Origin: Craspedostauros australis
Taxonomy: Eukaryota > Bacillariophyta > Bacillariophyceae > Mastogloiales > Achnanthaceae
Length of the DNA: 64,000 nt
Direction of reading: 5' to 3'
Assembly: GCA_026770025.1 (NCBI GenBank)
Contig: JAMXDE010000022.1
Location: 1,122,501 to 1,186,500, forward strand
A program made the translations under genes and the position numbers. The notes under the pieces were generated by a model. The model saw only the letters and a list, made by a program, of their open reading frames with translations, had not been told where the DNA came from and did no database searches. How positions within the stretch are numbered: the stretch's first letter is position 1; every line of letters begins with the position of its first letter. Of this stretch, positions 20,601 to 30,643 are shown in pieces.

Positions 20601-23600
20601 CGCGCCGCTCGAGACCATGAAGCGGACAGCCGCTCAGTACGGATGGAAGATCATCGGCGAGATACCGGTGTGTCGCGACTGCGCGGTTGCGAACGCGAGA
20701 GTGAAGAACATCCCGAAGGCAACCATTCCAAGAGCGACTCGCCGCGGCGAACGGCTCTTCATTGACATTAGTTACACTAAACACATAAGCTTTGGAGATA
20801 AACGCTACTGGACCTTGATCGTGGACGACTGCACGGATCACTGCTGGAGTTTCTTTCTCAAGAACAAAAGTGATCAGCCAGGATACATCAAACGATTCGT
20901 CCAGACGATCAAATCACAGACTGGTGATCAACAAATCATCTTCCGAGGTGACAACAGCGGAGAGAACAAATCCACGGAGGATGTTCTCATCGATGCAGGA
21001 CTCAACGTGAAATTCGAATACACGGCATCAAACACGCCGCAACAGAATGGCAGAGTGGAACGCAAGTTCGCATACCTCTACACCAAGATCCGCTCCATGC
21101 TCAACGGAGCACACCTCGACGAAGAGTATAGGCATGGCCTGTGGGCAGCAGCTGCTAGCACTGCCACCGCCATCGCCAACATCACCGTAGCGAAGAACCA
21201 GAAGGAGTCACCACATCGACAATTCTTCGGCAACGATCCACCATATGCGGATGCACTCCGCACGTTTGGAGAGGTGGGTGTTGTGAAGACTACCTATGGC
21301 GGGATTACTGCCAAGCTCAAGAACAGAGGAGAAGAGATGGTGTTCATCGGATATGCACACCAACATGCATCAGGGGTCTACAACATGTACAGACCATCGA
21401 CCAAGTCACTCATCTGTTCACGGGACATCAAGTGGCTCAACCAATCATACGGACAGTTCCGTGGCTGGGCACCAGCACCGAACATATCCAACGAGACAGG
21501 AACAACGGACGCAGACGGCTTCACAACCATCGGACGGAAGGGAGCAACGCCAAGGACGGCAACGCGTCAAGCATCGAAAGCAAGGAGAGTATCCTTTGCT
21601 GACAGTAACATGTACTATATCCTATCAGACAGCGATGATGAGGATAATGAGGACGACGGAGTAGCAACTCCATCAGTCCATAACGACGAGGAAGATCGGA
21701 GCGAATCCAATCACGAGAATGACGAGATCATACCATCCGGCGACGAAACCGACGATGACACAGGCGTCACTCCTCCGAACACACCAGCGAGGTCTACACA
21801 TGGCACACCATCCAGACCTCCACCGAGCAAGCCAAGCAAGCGTGACATAGCTAGAAAGGAGAGGATCCGACGTCACGAAGCACGAGGCAGGAAGGGAGAA
21901 GTTAATCCCAAGCCAACTACAGGGAAGAGTATTTCCAGAGCTCTGCGCGAGCTCGCAGACTTCAACGAACGAGGTCGAAAGGAAGAAGGCTATGAAAGCG
22001 ATCCATCATCCAATGAGGCGAGTGACGAACTCAGCGACGAGATGATCGACGACTCCAACAATGAAATCACAGATGACGAAGAAATCGAAGACAAAGATGA
22101 AGAGGTCGAGATCACTCACCATAGCACAACTGGATTATACGGGATGAATGCAATCATCACCGAGAGACCAGCGATCGACATCGGATTGTCGATGCAGGAC
22201 GAGAACAAGGAACCAGAGAAGCACATCGAACCAACGACATTCGATGGAGCCTTCAATCATCCAGATCCCATTCATCGAAGGGGATATCGAGCAGCCATCA
22301 AGAAGGAGTTTGACTCCATGGATACACGCAAGGTGTATAGCAAGATCAAACGAAACGCCATCCCACACGGCCGCAGATGCTGCAAATGCAAATGGGTCTT
22401 CAAGCTGAAGCATGACGGCACACATCGAGCGCGGCTCGTTGCATGTGGCTATTCACAAGTCGCAGGAGTAGACTTCCAAGAGCATTATTCACCCGTCATC
22501 CATGACGTGACCTATCGGGTCATGATGGTGATCATGCTAATCAAGAAGATGGACTGCGCACTCGTCGATGTCGTAACGGCATTCCTACATGGAGACCTTG
22601 ACGAGGAGATCTACATGAACTGTCCCAACGGGATGGATCATCAACCAGACGAAGCCCTGACCCTACACAAGCCAATCTACGGACTTGTGCAGAGCGCCAG
22701 GCAATGGTTCAAGATGTTGGTATCGACCCTCAAGAATATCAACTTCGAACAGAGCGCAGCAGACCCGTGCCTGTTCTACAGGAAGACGAACGAAGGAAGC
22801 ATGATCGTGGCCATCTACGTGGACGATTGCTTCTGTTGTGGAGACTCCAAGGCATTGGAGATATTCCTGAAAGACATCCAAGGCAGCAAATTCAAGGTGA
22901 CAATCGAGCGCGGACTCGGAGACTACCTCAGCTGCAATATTGAACTGAACCATGACAAGACTAGAGCGACATTGCGTCAACCACATCTCATCCGACACCT
23001 CATCGAAGAGTTCGGAACCAAGGTTGAGAAGATGCAACGCCATGGGACACCGGGAACCCCGGGCCAAATCATCGTACGACCATCCGAAGATAACGGACTA
23101 CAGAAGGTCGGACCGGAAGAACATGCCGAATATCGCCGAGGCGTCGGTATGCTACTCTTCCTCATCAAGCACTCGCGACCAGACATCGCGAACCCTGTGA
23201 GGGAACTCTCCAAGGTATTGATCGGGCCCACCAAGGCCGCAATGAAGGAGATGTACCGGATCATCAAGTATGTGATAGATACAAGGGACTATGGATTGAA
23301 GATCCATCCAGCGCGTCCAGACGACGACGGCTGGGACATGGAGTTCTTCTGCGATAGCGAATATGCAGGAGACAAGAACACAAGAATCAGCGTAGGGGGA
23401 TTCATCTTATACCTGTGCAAGGTACCAATCCTTTGGCGATCCAAAGCACAAAAAGCCGTCACACTCAGCTCATCCGAAGCAGAATACGTTGCCCTTTCCG
23501 AAGCGGCAAAGGAAATCTTCTTCGTTGTACAGCTACTCGAAAGTGTGGGCGTCCCAGTGAAGACACCGATCAAGGTCCGCGTGGACAACATCGGAGCGAT

Positions 23601-23814
23601 CTTCATCGCCAAGAACCCATCAACATCCCAACGATCGCGGCACATCGACGTGCGTCATCACTACGTGAGGAACATGGTAATCAACAAAACCATCGAAATC
23701 ATTTTTGTCAAATCCGAGCAGAACACAAGCGACGGATTCACCAAGAACATCAAGGCCGACTTGCAACGTGAACACGAGAAGTCGTACCTTGACACATCGA
23801 GAACATTCGAATGA
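17644..23814 (+). CDS. Copia A Gag-Pol polyprotein, 2056 aa
   Basis: Gag occupies roughly the first 380 residues and is followed by two CCHC zinc knuckles (CHNCGVYGHRSADC near 388 and CNYCGIFGHREAEC near 434). A long acidic spacer (about 500-770) precedes the aspartic protease motif WLADSGASCH (Asp 835). The pre-integrase HxxxGH..CxxC region follows, then integrase with D1041, D1103 and E1139 (DD35E). A second acidic spacer leads to reverse transcriptase with YVDD at 1725-1728 and RNase H with D1904, E1945 and D1981. Order PR-IN-RT-RH is diagnostic for Ty1/copia. The ATG lies 82 bases after the LTR. No interruption is seen. The acidic Gag-PR spacer is unusually long. Confidence 0.97.
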   Translation: MSEEEELKDIPLSNPTIKREEGASETPPRQEKEAAAATVLSGADASAIDETEEERSARLHRKEKRILKAVKQEETGVTKSIRTAKQGGKSETPPRGEFVSKSVLAKQQAKTEESETQKPTEIKGASALTTKQRTNMATSANMNKRRIKAPMFSGEQEDYSAWESQAKAYARAQKTRDVMLGKTKVPTVKEIAAAADEDKEAMEEIYELGCDCFSDLILMMDAEKGKGKQAIQYINQCISDDYPEGDAHGAWNVLAEKFRPSDAVTKIKLKRQFNNKKMKRDTDPDIYITQLESLRSRLHDVKYEITDEEMIMQILSTVSNEYRTHIVNFQHQLTFNPELVTINTIRGVLRTAYATHRGGKAYVDDFQDSNTKSNDTGFTSTGNFKGTCHNCGVYGHRSADCPERKKSNNKKNNNNNNNKMNGKRNKGSGFKGKCNYCGIFGHREAECRKKKFNEKKADEQANTAKQGHDKSGHEMVLSAKDIPLCMLVSDDYIEDSFFDNFEYVGSDDEVQGDEIIPEWLSEEPIIHEVDPRREVSYECCFNAHDLIGSYGDEAEMDEEANDSDIEEAMSDDDDDADEDGGDEDDETNGGAAPPPPAAGNNRSGIFDEDDSDESEDGNHPDDSFNPNERVVYPRDIDFPPIENPNQSNYLHRHDTVPYATETALVIQKQLIFHAVMEAGTNLFPGHVQGVLRPIWVNMMGSILSENFKSIEEILANSVVINRILEAAETETIPETDLHYILGGCMRVLLRERPRVHPYDPATGSHRNSTIPSDYAQLPDDMDDGDHHHPYNEDGVHEDDNDGSFNDEIAAAAVEQLHELSTKYKDKVNKDTWLADSGASCHIVNSDAALFNVRHVKSFVQVGDSTKLDSPKMGSIRLKVKQRDNTGHVIRLDDVKYTPKMAVNLFSTNKALYNGYQLGSNGILMDIINGSGMKIVFDRVFPTSNGFITGVQMHPIMPTDDDKACTAIVKNPSKEISAVNLHRMLGHAPLETMKRTAAQYGWKIIGEIPVCRDCAVANARVKNIPKATIPRATRRGERLFIDISYTKHISFGDKRYWTLIVDDCTDHCWSFFLKNKSDQPGYIKRFVQTIKSQTGDQQIIFRGDNSGENKSTEDVLIDAGLNVKFEYTASNTPQQNGRVERKFAYLYTKIRSMLNGAHLDEEYRHGLWAAAASTATAIANITVAKNQKESPHRQFFGNDPPYADALRTFGEVGVVKTTYGGITAKLKNRGEEMVFIGYAHQHASGVYNMYRPSTKSLICSRDIKWLNQSYGQFRGWAPAPNISNETGTTDADGFTTIGRKGATPRTATRQASKARRVSFADSNMYYILSDSDDEDNEDDGVATPSVHNDEEDRSESNHENDEIIPSGDETDDDTGVTPPNTPARSTHGTPSRPPPSKPSKRDIARKERIRRHEARGRKGEVNPKPTTGKSISRALRELADFNERGRKEEGYESDPSSNEASDELSDEMIDDSNNEITDDEEIEDKDEEVEITHHSTTGLYGMNAIITERPAIDIGLSMQDENKEPEKHIEPTTFDGAFNHPDPIHRRGYRAAIKKEFDSMDTRKVYSKIKRNAIPHGRRCCKCKWVFKLKHDGTHRARLVACGYSQVAGVDFQEHYSPVIHDVTYRVMMVIMLIKKMDCALVDVVTAFLHGDLDEEIYMNCPNGMDHQPDEALTLHKPIYGLVQSARQWFKMLVSTLKNINFEQSAADPCLFYRKTNEGSMIVAIYVDDCFCCGDSKALEIFLKDIQGSKFKVTIERGLGDYLSCNIELNHDKTRATLRQPHLIRHLIEEFGTKVEKMQRHGTPGTPGQIIVRPSEDNGLQKVGPEEHAEYRRGVGMLLFLIKHSRPDIANPVRELSKVLIGPTKAAMKEMYRIIKYVIDTRDYGLKIHPARPDDDGWDMEFFCDSEYAGDKNTRISVGGFILYLCKVPILWRSKAQKAVTLSSSEAEYVALSEAAKEIFFVVQLLESVGVPVKTPIKVRVDNIGAIFIAKNPSTSQRSRHIDVRHHYVRNMVINKTIEIIFVKSEQNTSDGFTKNIKADLQREHEKSYLDTSRTFE

Positions 23815-23822
23815 CCGAATGC

Positions 23823-23834
23823 ACACAGGAAGGG
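23823..23834 (+). promoter_or_regulatory. Copia A polypurine tract
   Basis: ACACAGGAAGGG ends exactly where the 3' LTR begins and lies just after the polyprotein stop. Copia B has AATGGAAGGG in the same position. Confidence 0.75.
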
Positions 23835-24619
23835 TGTCGAGATGTATATGTGAGTATATGTCAAGATGTACGTGTATATGTGCATCGTTCACCTGTTATT
23901 CTCTCATACGCACTTGGACGGTATAACTACATTCGTGTCGATAGTATACTGTGATTCGTCAGAATTACAGGGGAAATGGAACACACGAAAAGGGGCAAGA
24001 TTTCTGGAGGAAATTTGCAAATAACGATTTCTGGGAGAATCAGAATATCGTCCGTCCATGCATCAATGGTACCAAGAGAATCTCGAGGTACTTCCCAACT
24101 AAACCTCAGATGACGATATCATCTGACAGACTACTGCATCACCAATGGAACGTGACATCTGGAGAACAGAAGGACGCCTACTGACGTCGACAGGATGTCA
24201 ACATGTCACCACGTCGACAGCTGTCTCCAAGTCAGAGCAGGAGGCGAAGATACGATGACCCATGAAGATCATGGATACTGAAGGTGAACTTCAAATGGTA
24301 AGTACTCATGGAGTAGAAGCCAGTACTGAATGAACGGAGTGTCGAATGCGGAGCACGCATCGAACACGGAGTATCGTGTAGCACGAGCACACGATGGAGA
24401 GAGAGAGAATGCAGAGAGGAGCGAGAGAGGATCTCGCGTACCGACTCATAGTCGGAGACCGAATCTACGAAACAGATTGAAGCGCCGAGAGCATCGGGCA
24501 AGACAACTGGTGTACACCGAGAGCATCGGAGTAGCCAACTAATGAAATAGCAAACAGACGACTATCAACCACCACCATCTTCCACGATCGTAGGTTACCG
24601 TGAGCGGAACTTGCCAACA
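23835..24619 (+). repeat. Copia A 3' LTR (785 bp)
   Basis: It starts TGTCGAGATGTATATG and ends CTTGCCAACA, then target duplication CATCAG. It is near-identical to the 5' LTR. Confidence 0.93.
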
Positions 24620-25020
24620 CATCAGTGCATGAACGCAACAGCACATTTGCGCATTCTCGTTCTCCCACATCAACTAACCAGCCCATTCAGCCATTGACAC
24701 ATCAGTGCATGAACGCAACAGCACATTTGCACGTCCTCGTTCTCCCACATCAACCAACCAGCCCATTCAGCCATCGACACATCAGTGCATGAACGCGGCG
24801 GCACATTCGCGCGTCCTTGTTCTCCCATATCAGTGCATGAACGCAACAGCACATTTGCGCATTCTCGTTCTCCCACATCAACCAACCAGCCCATTCAGCC
24901 ATCGACACATCAGTGCATGAACGCAACGGCACACTCACATACTTCCACATCAATGCACCAGCACACTCATACTCCCACCTCGACCACCCAGCACAATCAG
25001 CCATTGACACACGCCCCACA
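24620..25020 (+). repeat. 80-bp minisatellite, right part, upstream of MVGS copy 1
   Basis: Two full 80-bp units, a shortened unit of about 50 bp, another full unit and then a decayed tail (CACACTCACATACTTCCAC...) lead directly to the ATG of MVGS copy 1. Each unit starts CATCAGTGCATGAACGC. Confidence 0.85.
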
Positions 25021-27847
25021 ATGGTTGGCTCTGAAGTCTGTTTCTACAAAAATGGGCCTGATGCTACAGAGCTGATCAATGCTTTCTTGGATGAACCAAC
25101 AAAATGGCACTGGGAGGCAACACCTCTACGTCTGCAGCATTCTTTCTTGCTCAAGTACAATGCAAAGAAGTTTGTTTGGACCTCCGTGAATTCAAATGAG
25201 CACTGGTGAAGAAGGGTTTGTTTCATCGTAAGTATGACACTCCCAGCAACATTGTGAACATTCCATCCTGAGCATCTCTGTTCTCAACAAGGCTACTTCT
25301 CATCATTTTCTTTCTCTCTGTCATTTGTCACCAACATACGCCCTTCATTGCTTTGACATTTCATCCAGAGGACGGCATGCCAAACAAGATTTCTATCAAG
25401 AAGCTTGGTGCCAACCTCCGGCCTCTGGATGAACCAGCAGCTGATGACTCTGTGCTGGAAGCCTCCAATCATAATTCCAACCACAATAACGGCCACAGCT
25501 GCACCAGCAGGAACAGCACCAACAGGACTGATGCCAACAACAACAACAAAAGGCCAGCACCAAGCAGACGAATCACACGAAGCAGCACATATGATAGATC
25601 AAGCAAGGATGGCACTTCTGCCTCTACTGCTCCCAATGACACAGATGGGAGCAACGACAGTGCATGGGCTGCATACAAGGATGCATCAGACAATATCAAA
25701 GAGACGGATTCTGATGATGACATCAACTACCTTGGGATGTCCAACAAAGGGGTCGAAAACAGATCCCAAACCATCCCCCTGGACCCCATCACTGCAAGAT
25801 TTGGCACCTTTTTTGAGCTATCAGAGGCCCAAAGAGTTGCCAAGTTTCGCAAGCTGAGTCAAACCATTGAGGTCTTTCACACAACTCAAGTGTGGAGGCC
25901 TTGTGGTGAGAGATATCGTATGGTTGGGGTGGATTTCCATATGCCTGTGTGCACCACCAGGAATGATGCAACAGTGACCATCGAAAGTTGGAAGGTGGAC
26001 GGCATACCTCGGATGTTCCTGGTGTTGCTATATAAGCCACCAACAGCTTTTGGAGATGACGGAAGCATTGTCGATACACTCATTGACAAGTTGGGCCAAC
26101 CATTCTCTGACGCAGGACAGAAACGGGCTGCCCATGTGCAGCAGTTTCGGAATGAAGACTTTGCAGAGTCATTCCGATCAGAAATGCTTGTGCCCATGCC
26201 ATTTCCTATTGATACCATCTTCTGTGACACACCATGCCAAAAATTGGGAGGAGTGGTCTGGTTACGTCATGCTTTGCGGGACAATGACGGTGTCACCCAC
26301 AACATCCTCACTATAACGGTACGTTTGAAGGAAGCCACCAATGTTGGTGTGACCCGCCACTTCTCTGTATTCCATGGTCTGGGCTTTACAGATGGTGACG
26401 GAAACCATCAGGATGGCCATGACAAAGTCACTAACACACAAAGCTGCGCCACCAACATTACCACCCAAAATGCAAACAACACTCTGACAAGCACAATGAC
26501 CAATAAGGTCGGCACTGCAGCCACAACGGCTGGCAACAGCATCACACCATCAACACCACAGCCCACAATCGAGTTGGGAGGTCGCCACCCCACGCCAGCG
26601 GGGGACAGTCTGCGCAACAACAACAACAGACAACTACCATCAGCCACACAGCCAAGACTGGATGGCCAACAGGCCATGCCCGCAGCTTCCGCAATCAATC
26701 ACCCAACTGCAACCCAGACCGCCACTGAAGACTCCATGTCAGTTATGACAGACAGTACCGATATAATGCGAGATCGTATTGAAATCAAGAGGGCAACAAT
26801 TGAGATGATGGAGGCTCAACTGGCGCTCAAGGTGGAGGCTAAGCATGTGAAGAAGGCACAGAATGAAGCCTTGCAACAGAGACCCAGATTGTTTGGAGAC
26901 ATCAACGGAGCACGACGAGCAACAAAAAAGCCTCGCCTTGCCAAAGAAGTGCCCCTGGCAGGTCCCGAAGTCAGTGTGGATGTCTCCCCAAATGGCAACA
27001 GATGGTGGGAGCATGGGGATATCAGCCTCGATGCGGCGTTGGTTGAAGGTGCTGGCCAGTCGGCAAGCAGATCAGTTGGTGGAGATCCAACAGCAACAGT
27101 TCTGGCAGGTGTGAGAGCTGGTGCACGACGGTACATGCACCATCGCCCAAGTTTGGATGAAAGAAACATTCTCCCATCCCCTGTACGGGCCCGACCATCC
27201 CAGGAAGGCAATACCCATCACACAACACGAACAAATATTCAGGCGATGCCACCACCGCGATCACCAGCAGCAGCATTGGTGGAAGGCTCAGACAGTGGAA
27301 GAGTAAGGGCACAGGCAGAGGGGACGGCAGCAGCAGGATCGCCTCTTCGGGTCCTACCAGCCCACGAAGGAGATGCCCATCACACAACACGAACAGGTAT
27401 GCAGGCAATGCCATCACCGCGATCACCAGCAGCAGCATCGGTGGAAGGCTCAGACAGTGAAAGACTAAGGGCACAGGCAGAGGGGACAGCAGCAGCAGGA
27501 TCGCCTCTTCGGGTCCTACCAGCCCAGGAAGGAGATGCCCATCACACAACACGAACAGATATGCAGGCAATGCCATCACCAACAGCAGTAACAGCAGAAG
27601 CCAAAAGCACCAGGATCGGAATGACATCGCCAACAGCAATGCTCGAATCAACTGAAACGGTCCCTGGAGATGATAAAAGGGCAGCAGAGCAGAAGGGAGT
27701 TCGGAAGAAGCACTGGAGGTTGAAGTAGCATCAACAACATCAACACCATCAACAGAAGGAGGGATGGAAGAACAAAACCCTCAACACGAGGATGCCAATG
27801 AGGTGAATGAGCAAGGAGAGGCAACTGCTACTGGGATGATGACTTGA
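25021..27847 (+). pseudogene. MVGS-family gene, copy 1 (spliced, slightly broken)
   Basis: I do not recognise this protein. Exon 1 (25021-25227) encodes MVGSEVCFYKNGPDA and PTKWHWEA. A 141-bp intron runs from GTAAGT to CATCCAG. Exon 2 from 25369 holds DGMPNKISIKKLG, an Asn/Ser/Thr-rich stretch, then a conserved block of about 190 residues (EVFHTTQVWRPCGERYRM, VGVDFHMP, DATVTIES, IPRMFLVLLYKPP, DGSIVDTL, then MPFPIDTIFC and VVWLRHALRDNDG). A predicted coiled coil lies near 26760-26880, and a 54-residue tandem repeat near the C-terminus. Against copy 2, exon 1 has a one-base deletion and a TGA. A frameshift near 27700 moves the natural end from 27728 to TGA at 27845. Exon 2 alone is open for over 780 codons. 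Confidence 0.55.
27190..27595 (+). repeat. 162-bp coding tandem repeat
   Basis: About two and a half units encode a 54-residue repeat: SPAAALVEGSDSGRVRAQAE ... SPLRVLPAHEGDAHHTTRT ... MQAMPSPR. The unit length is a multiple of three, so the frame is kept. The units are close in sequence, suggesting recent expansion. Confidence 0.9.
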
Positions 27848-28319
27848 GGGAGGCCAGCACGACAGCGCCGTGGTGATGCAGGTTGACTGCCTCAGTATGG
27901 CGAATGAAAGTTGTAGATGCAGAAGAGAATGGCATAAATAGTGGAGTCAGAATGTGCAACTTTTGCTTGTTGTAACTAGACAAATCCTGCCGATGGAATG
28001 CAACAAGTCAACTGGCAAGAGAGTCACAACAACATCCGCAACCCCCATTCGAAGAGAGGGGAACATGCTGGCTCTGTGGCTGTCGAATGTGTGGAATTTC
28101 ATGGAAGGGGTGGAGGATCCGCAGACCAGAATGACAAAATCCAAAAAACGACAAAATGCAGTACATGCACAACACAAGAATAAGCAGAAAAGCCACAAGT
28201 CCCTTTGGAAATACGTAAGAATGTTTCGCCATTTGGTTGCCTGCATCCATTTTTTACTTTCGTTTTGCTTTGTCGCAATTCGCAAAAAAAAAACGCCGTT
28301 TTCCCTTCCTCCCCATGGT
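27848..28319. other. No gene recognised
   Basis: Downstream flank of MVGS copy 1. One 147-codon plus-strand ORF (27954-28397) is basic with a hydrophobic stretch, but has no recognised domain and overlaps the next repeat module. Confidence 0.4.
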
Positions 28320-29480
28320 CAGACACACAACCACACAAGTAGAATCGACCAGGCTGGATCACACCAAACCAGCAACCGGCATGCACAGAGACACTGAGGG
28401 AGATTGGGCTGCTGTGTCGAACACTGCATGTGCCATCTTCGACTGGAAGTGCCGCGCTTGGACTAAGACATTCCATTGTTCTATTTCGCGTTCGGATCGT
28501 GGAACACGGACTTACTCATGTTGTCGCGTCTTGCGCTGTTTGGATCGAAACAGTGTTTCTCCTGTATTGCCTGGAGCGCATTGGCCCCACATGCTGGTCG
28601 GTGTGAACGCACATTGCAAAGTTGAACGGTTGGCGACATGAGGCGCCATGTACTGGGGATGTTGCTGTGGTGGTTGCAGTTTCAGACAGACACCTTCAGG
28701 AAAATTGGTAAAATCAACGACATATCGCATTTATTAGCCCTTTCTCATCCCATTTTGGCGTACGTTCGAGACTATTTAATGCCTTTTGCGTCGATTGGGA
28801 CATGAAAAACAAAATTTAGACTCAAATTTGTAGCGTTTTGTACACTTCATGCCACTATTGGAGATATCAGCGTCTTTGGGACGATTGTGTTGCGGATTAG
28901 TGGGAATGTGCTGAACCGTTGTTTCCAACCTGTCCCTACGAGGGTGTATTTAACCAATACAACCAAATGTCCCATCCTCCATGGTTTTTTTTTTTCAACA
29001 TTTGGAAACTTCCACCACGTCTGCTTCGGAATGTGACGTTGCGACTTGCTCGTCCTCTATTCGTGAGGTGGGATTTTGCCGCCCCAACGAATTGTCCGAT
29101 CCTGGATGGTCTTTTCACGACCTTGCGAGTCAACCGCAACCACTGGTGCGGAATGCGCTGTGGCATTTTCCTCCTTCTCAACTCACGAGGGTGTGGTTCA
29201 CCCCTACAGCTGACTGTCGAATCCTGCATGGCCTTTCCGCTACCTTGTGAGACCACGACCAATGACGATGGTTGTCACATGGTGACTCGTTTGCGCCAGG
29301 TTCTGTGCATGCCCATGACCAGAAAGAAACGCATCCGCATCGCGGCAGAGCACACGACCGTGCTGTTCGGCTTCAACACAAACGAAGGATGGGAGAAACA
29401 AAGGAGCCCACATGAACGCACCAGTACGCGCCAGTACGCGCCAGTACGCGCCAGTACACCCACAGCAGTGTTACAACACG
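28320..29480 (+). repeat. MVGS-unit upstream module, undisturbed copy
   Basis: This region aligns in order with the two segments at 8900-9166 and 15846-16674, without the mariner-like element or the TRIM. It fixes the pre-insertion sequence: GGTGTGAACGCACATTGCAA here corresponds to GGTTTGTATG-TA-TACTGCA there. It holds no recognisable gene. Four short repeats of CGCCAGTACG lie near 29422-29458. Confidence 0.65.
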
Positions 29481-29578
29481 ACAGCTCCAGTCGCAACGTC
29501 CACCAAAACGGCCATACATCCTGTCCAAACGAGTCGATGATCCCACAAAAACAAAATCGCAAAACTAAAAACACAACA

Positions 29579-30520
29579 CAACACCACACGACGCACCACA
29601 ACACAACACAACCCACCACTCTCATCACGACACACCACAACACAACCCATAACGATCACCACGACGCACCACAACATGACGCACCACAACACAACATGAC
29701 GCACCACAACACAACATGACGCACCACAACACAACATGACGCACCACAACACAACATGACGCACCACAACACAACATGACGCACCACAACACAACATGAC
29801 GCACCACAACACAACATGACGCACCACAACACAACATGACGCACCACAACACAACATGACGCACCACAACACAACATGACGCACCACAACACAACATGAC
29901 GCACCACAACACAACATGACGCACCACAACACAACATGACGCACCACAACACAACATGACGCACCACAACACAACACAACACAACACAACACAACACAAC
30001 ACAACACAACACAACACACCACAACACAACACACCACAACATGACACACCACAACATGACACACCACAACATGACACACCACAACATGACACACCACAAC
30101 ATGACGCACCACAACATGATGCACCACAACATGACGCACCACAACATGACGCACCACAACATGACGCACCACAACATGACGCACCACAACATGACGCACC
30201 ACAACATGACGCACCACAACATGACGCACCACAACATGACGCACCACAACATGACACACCACAACACAACACACCACAACACAACACACCACAACACACC
30301 ACAACATGACGCACCACAACATGACGCACCACAACATGACGCACCACAACATGACGCACCACAACATGACGCACCACAACATGACGCACCACAACATGAC
30401 GCACCACAACATGACGCACCACAACATGACGCACCACAACATGACGCACCACAACATGACGCACCACAACATGACGCACCACAACATGACGCACCATAAC
30501 ACAATGCACCACAACACACC
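29579..30520 (+). repeat. CACAAC-type satellite, 20-bp and 15-bp periods
   Basis: A long array precedes MVGS copy 2. From about 29680 to 29965 the unit is ATGACGCACCACAACACAAC (20 bp). After an ACACA-rich stretch, 30036-30495 has the 15-bp unit ATGACGCACCACAAC, with local ACACACC variants. The repeat has no stop codon in several frames on either strand, so the long ORFs here (over 300 codons) are artefacts. Confidence 0.95.
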
Positions 30521-30643
30521 AAAACGCACCAAAACGCAACAGAACACAACACGACGTGACACAACACGACGCAGCCACAACACGACGCAGCCACAACACA
30601 AACACACAACACCTTACACCAACGCACACACAACAACACAACA

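Larger units (their letters stand above)
16777..24619 (+). mobile_element. Intact Ty1/copia retrotransposon A
   Basis: Two 785-bp LTRs flank one 2056-codon polyprotein. CATCAG lies on both sides (16771-16776 and 24620-24625), a 6-bp target duplication inside the 80-bp minisatellite. The only LTR difference I saw is one base near the start (GATGTACATG against GATGTATATG), so the insertion is very young and the element may be active. Confidence 0.95.
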
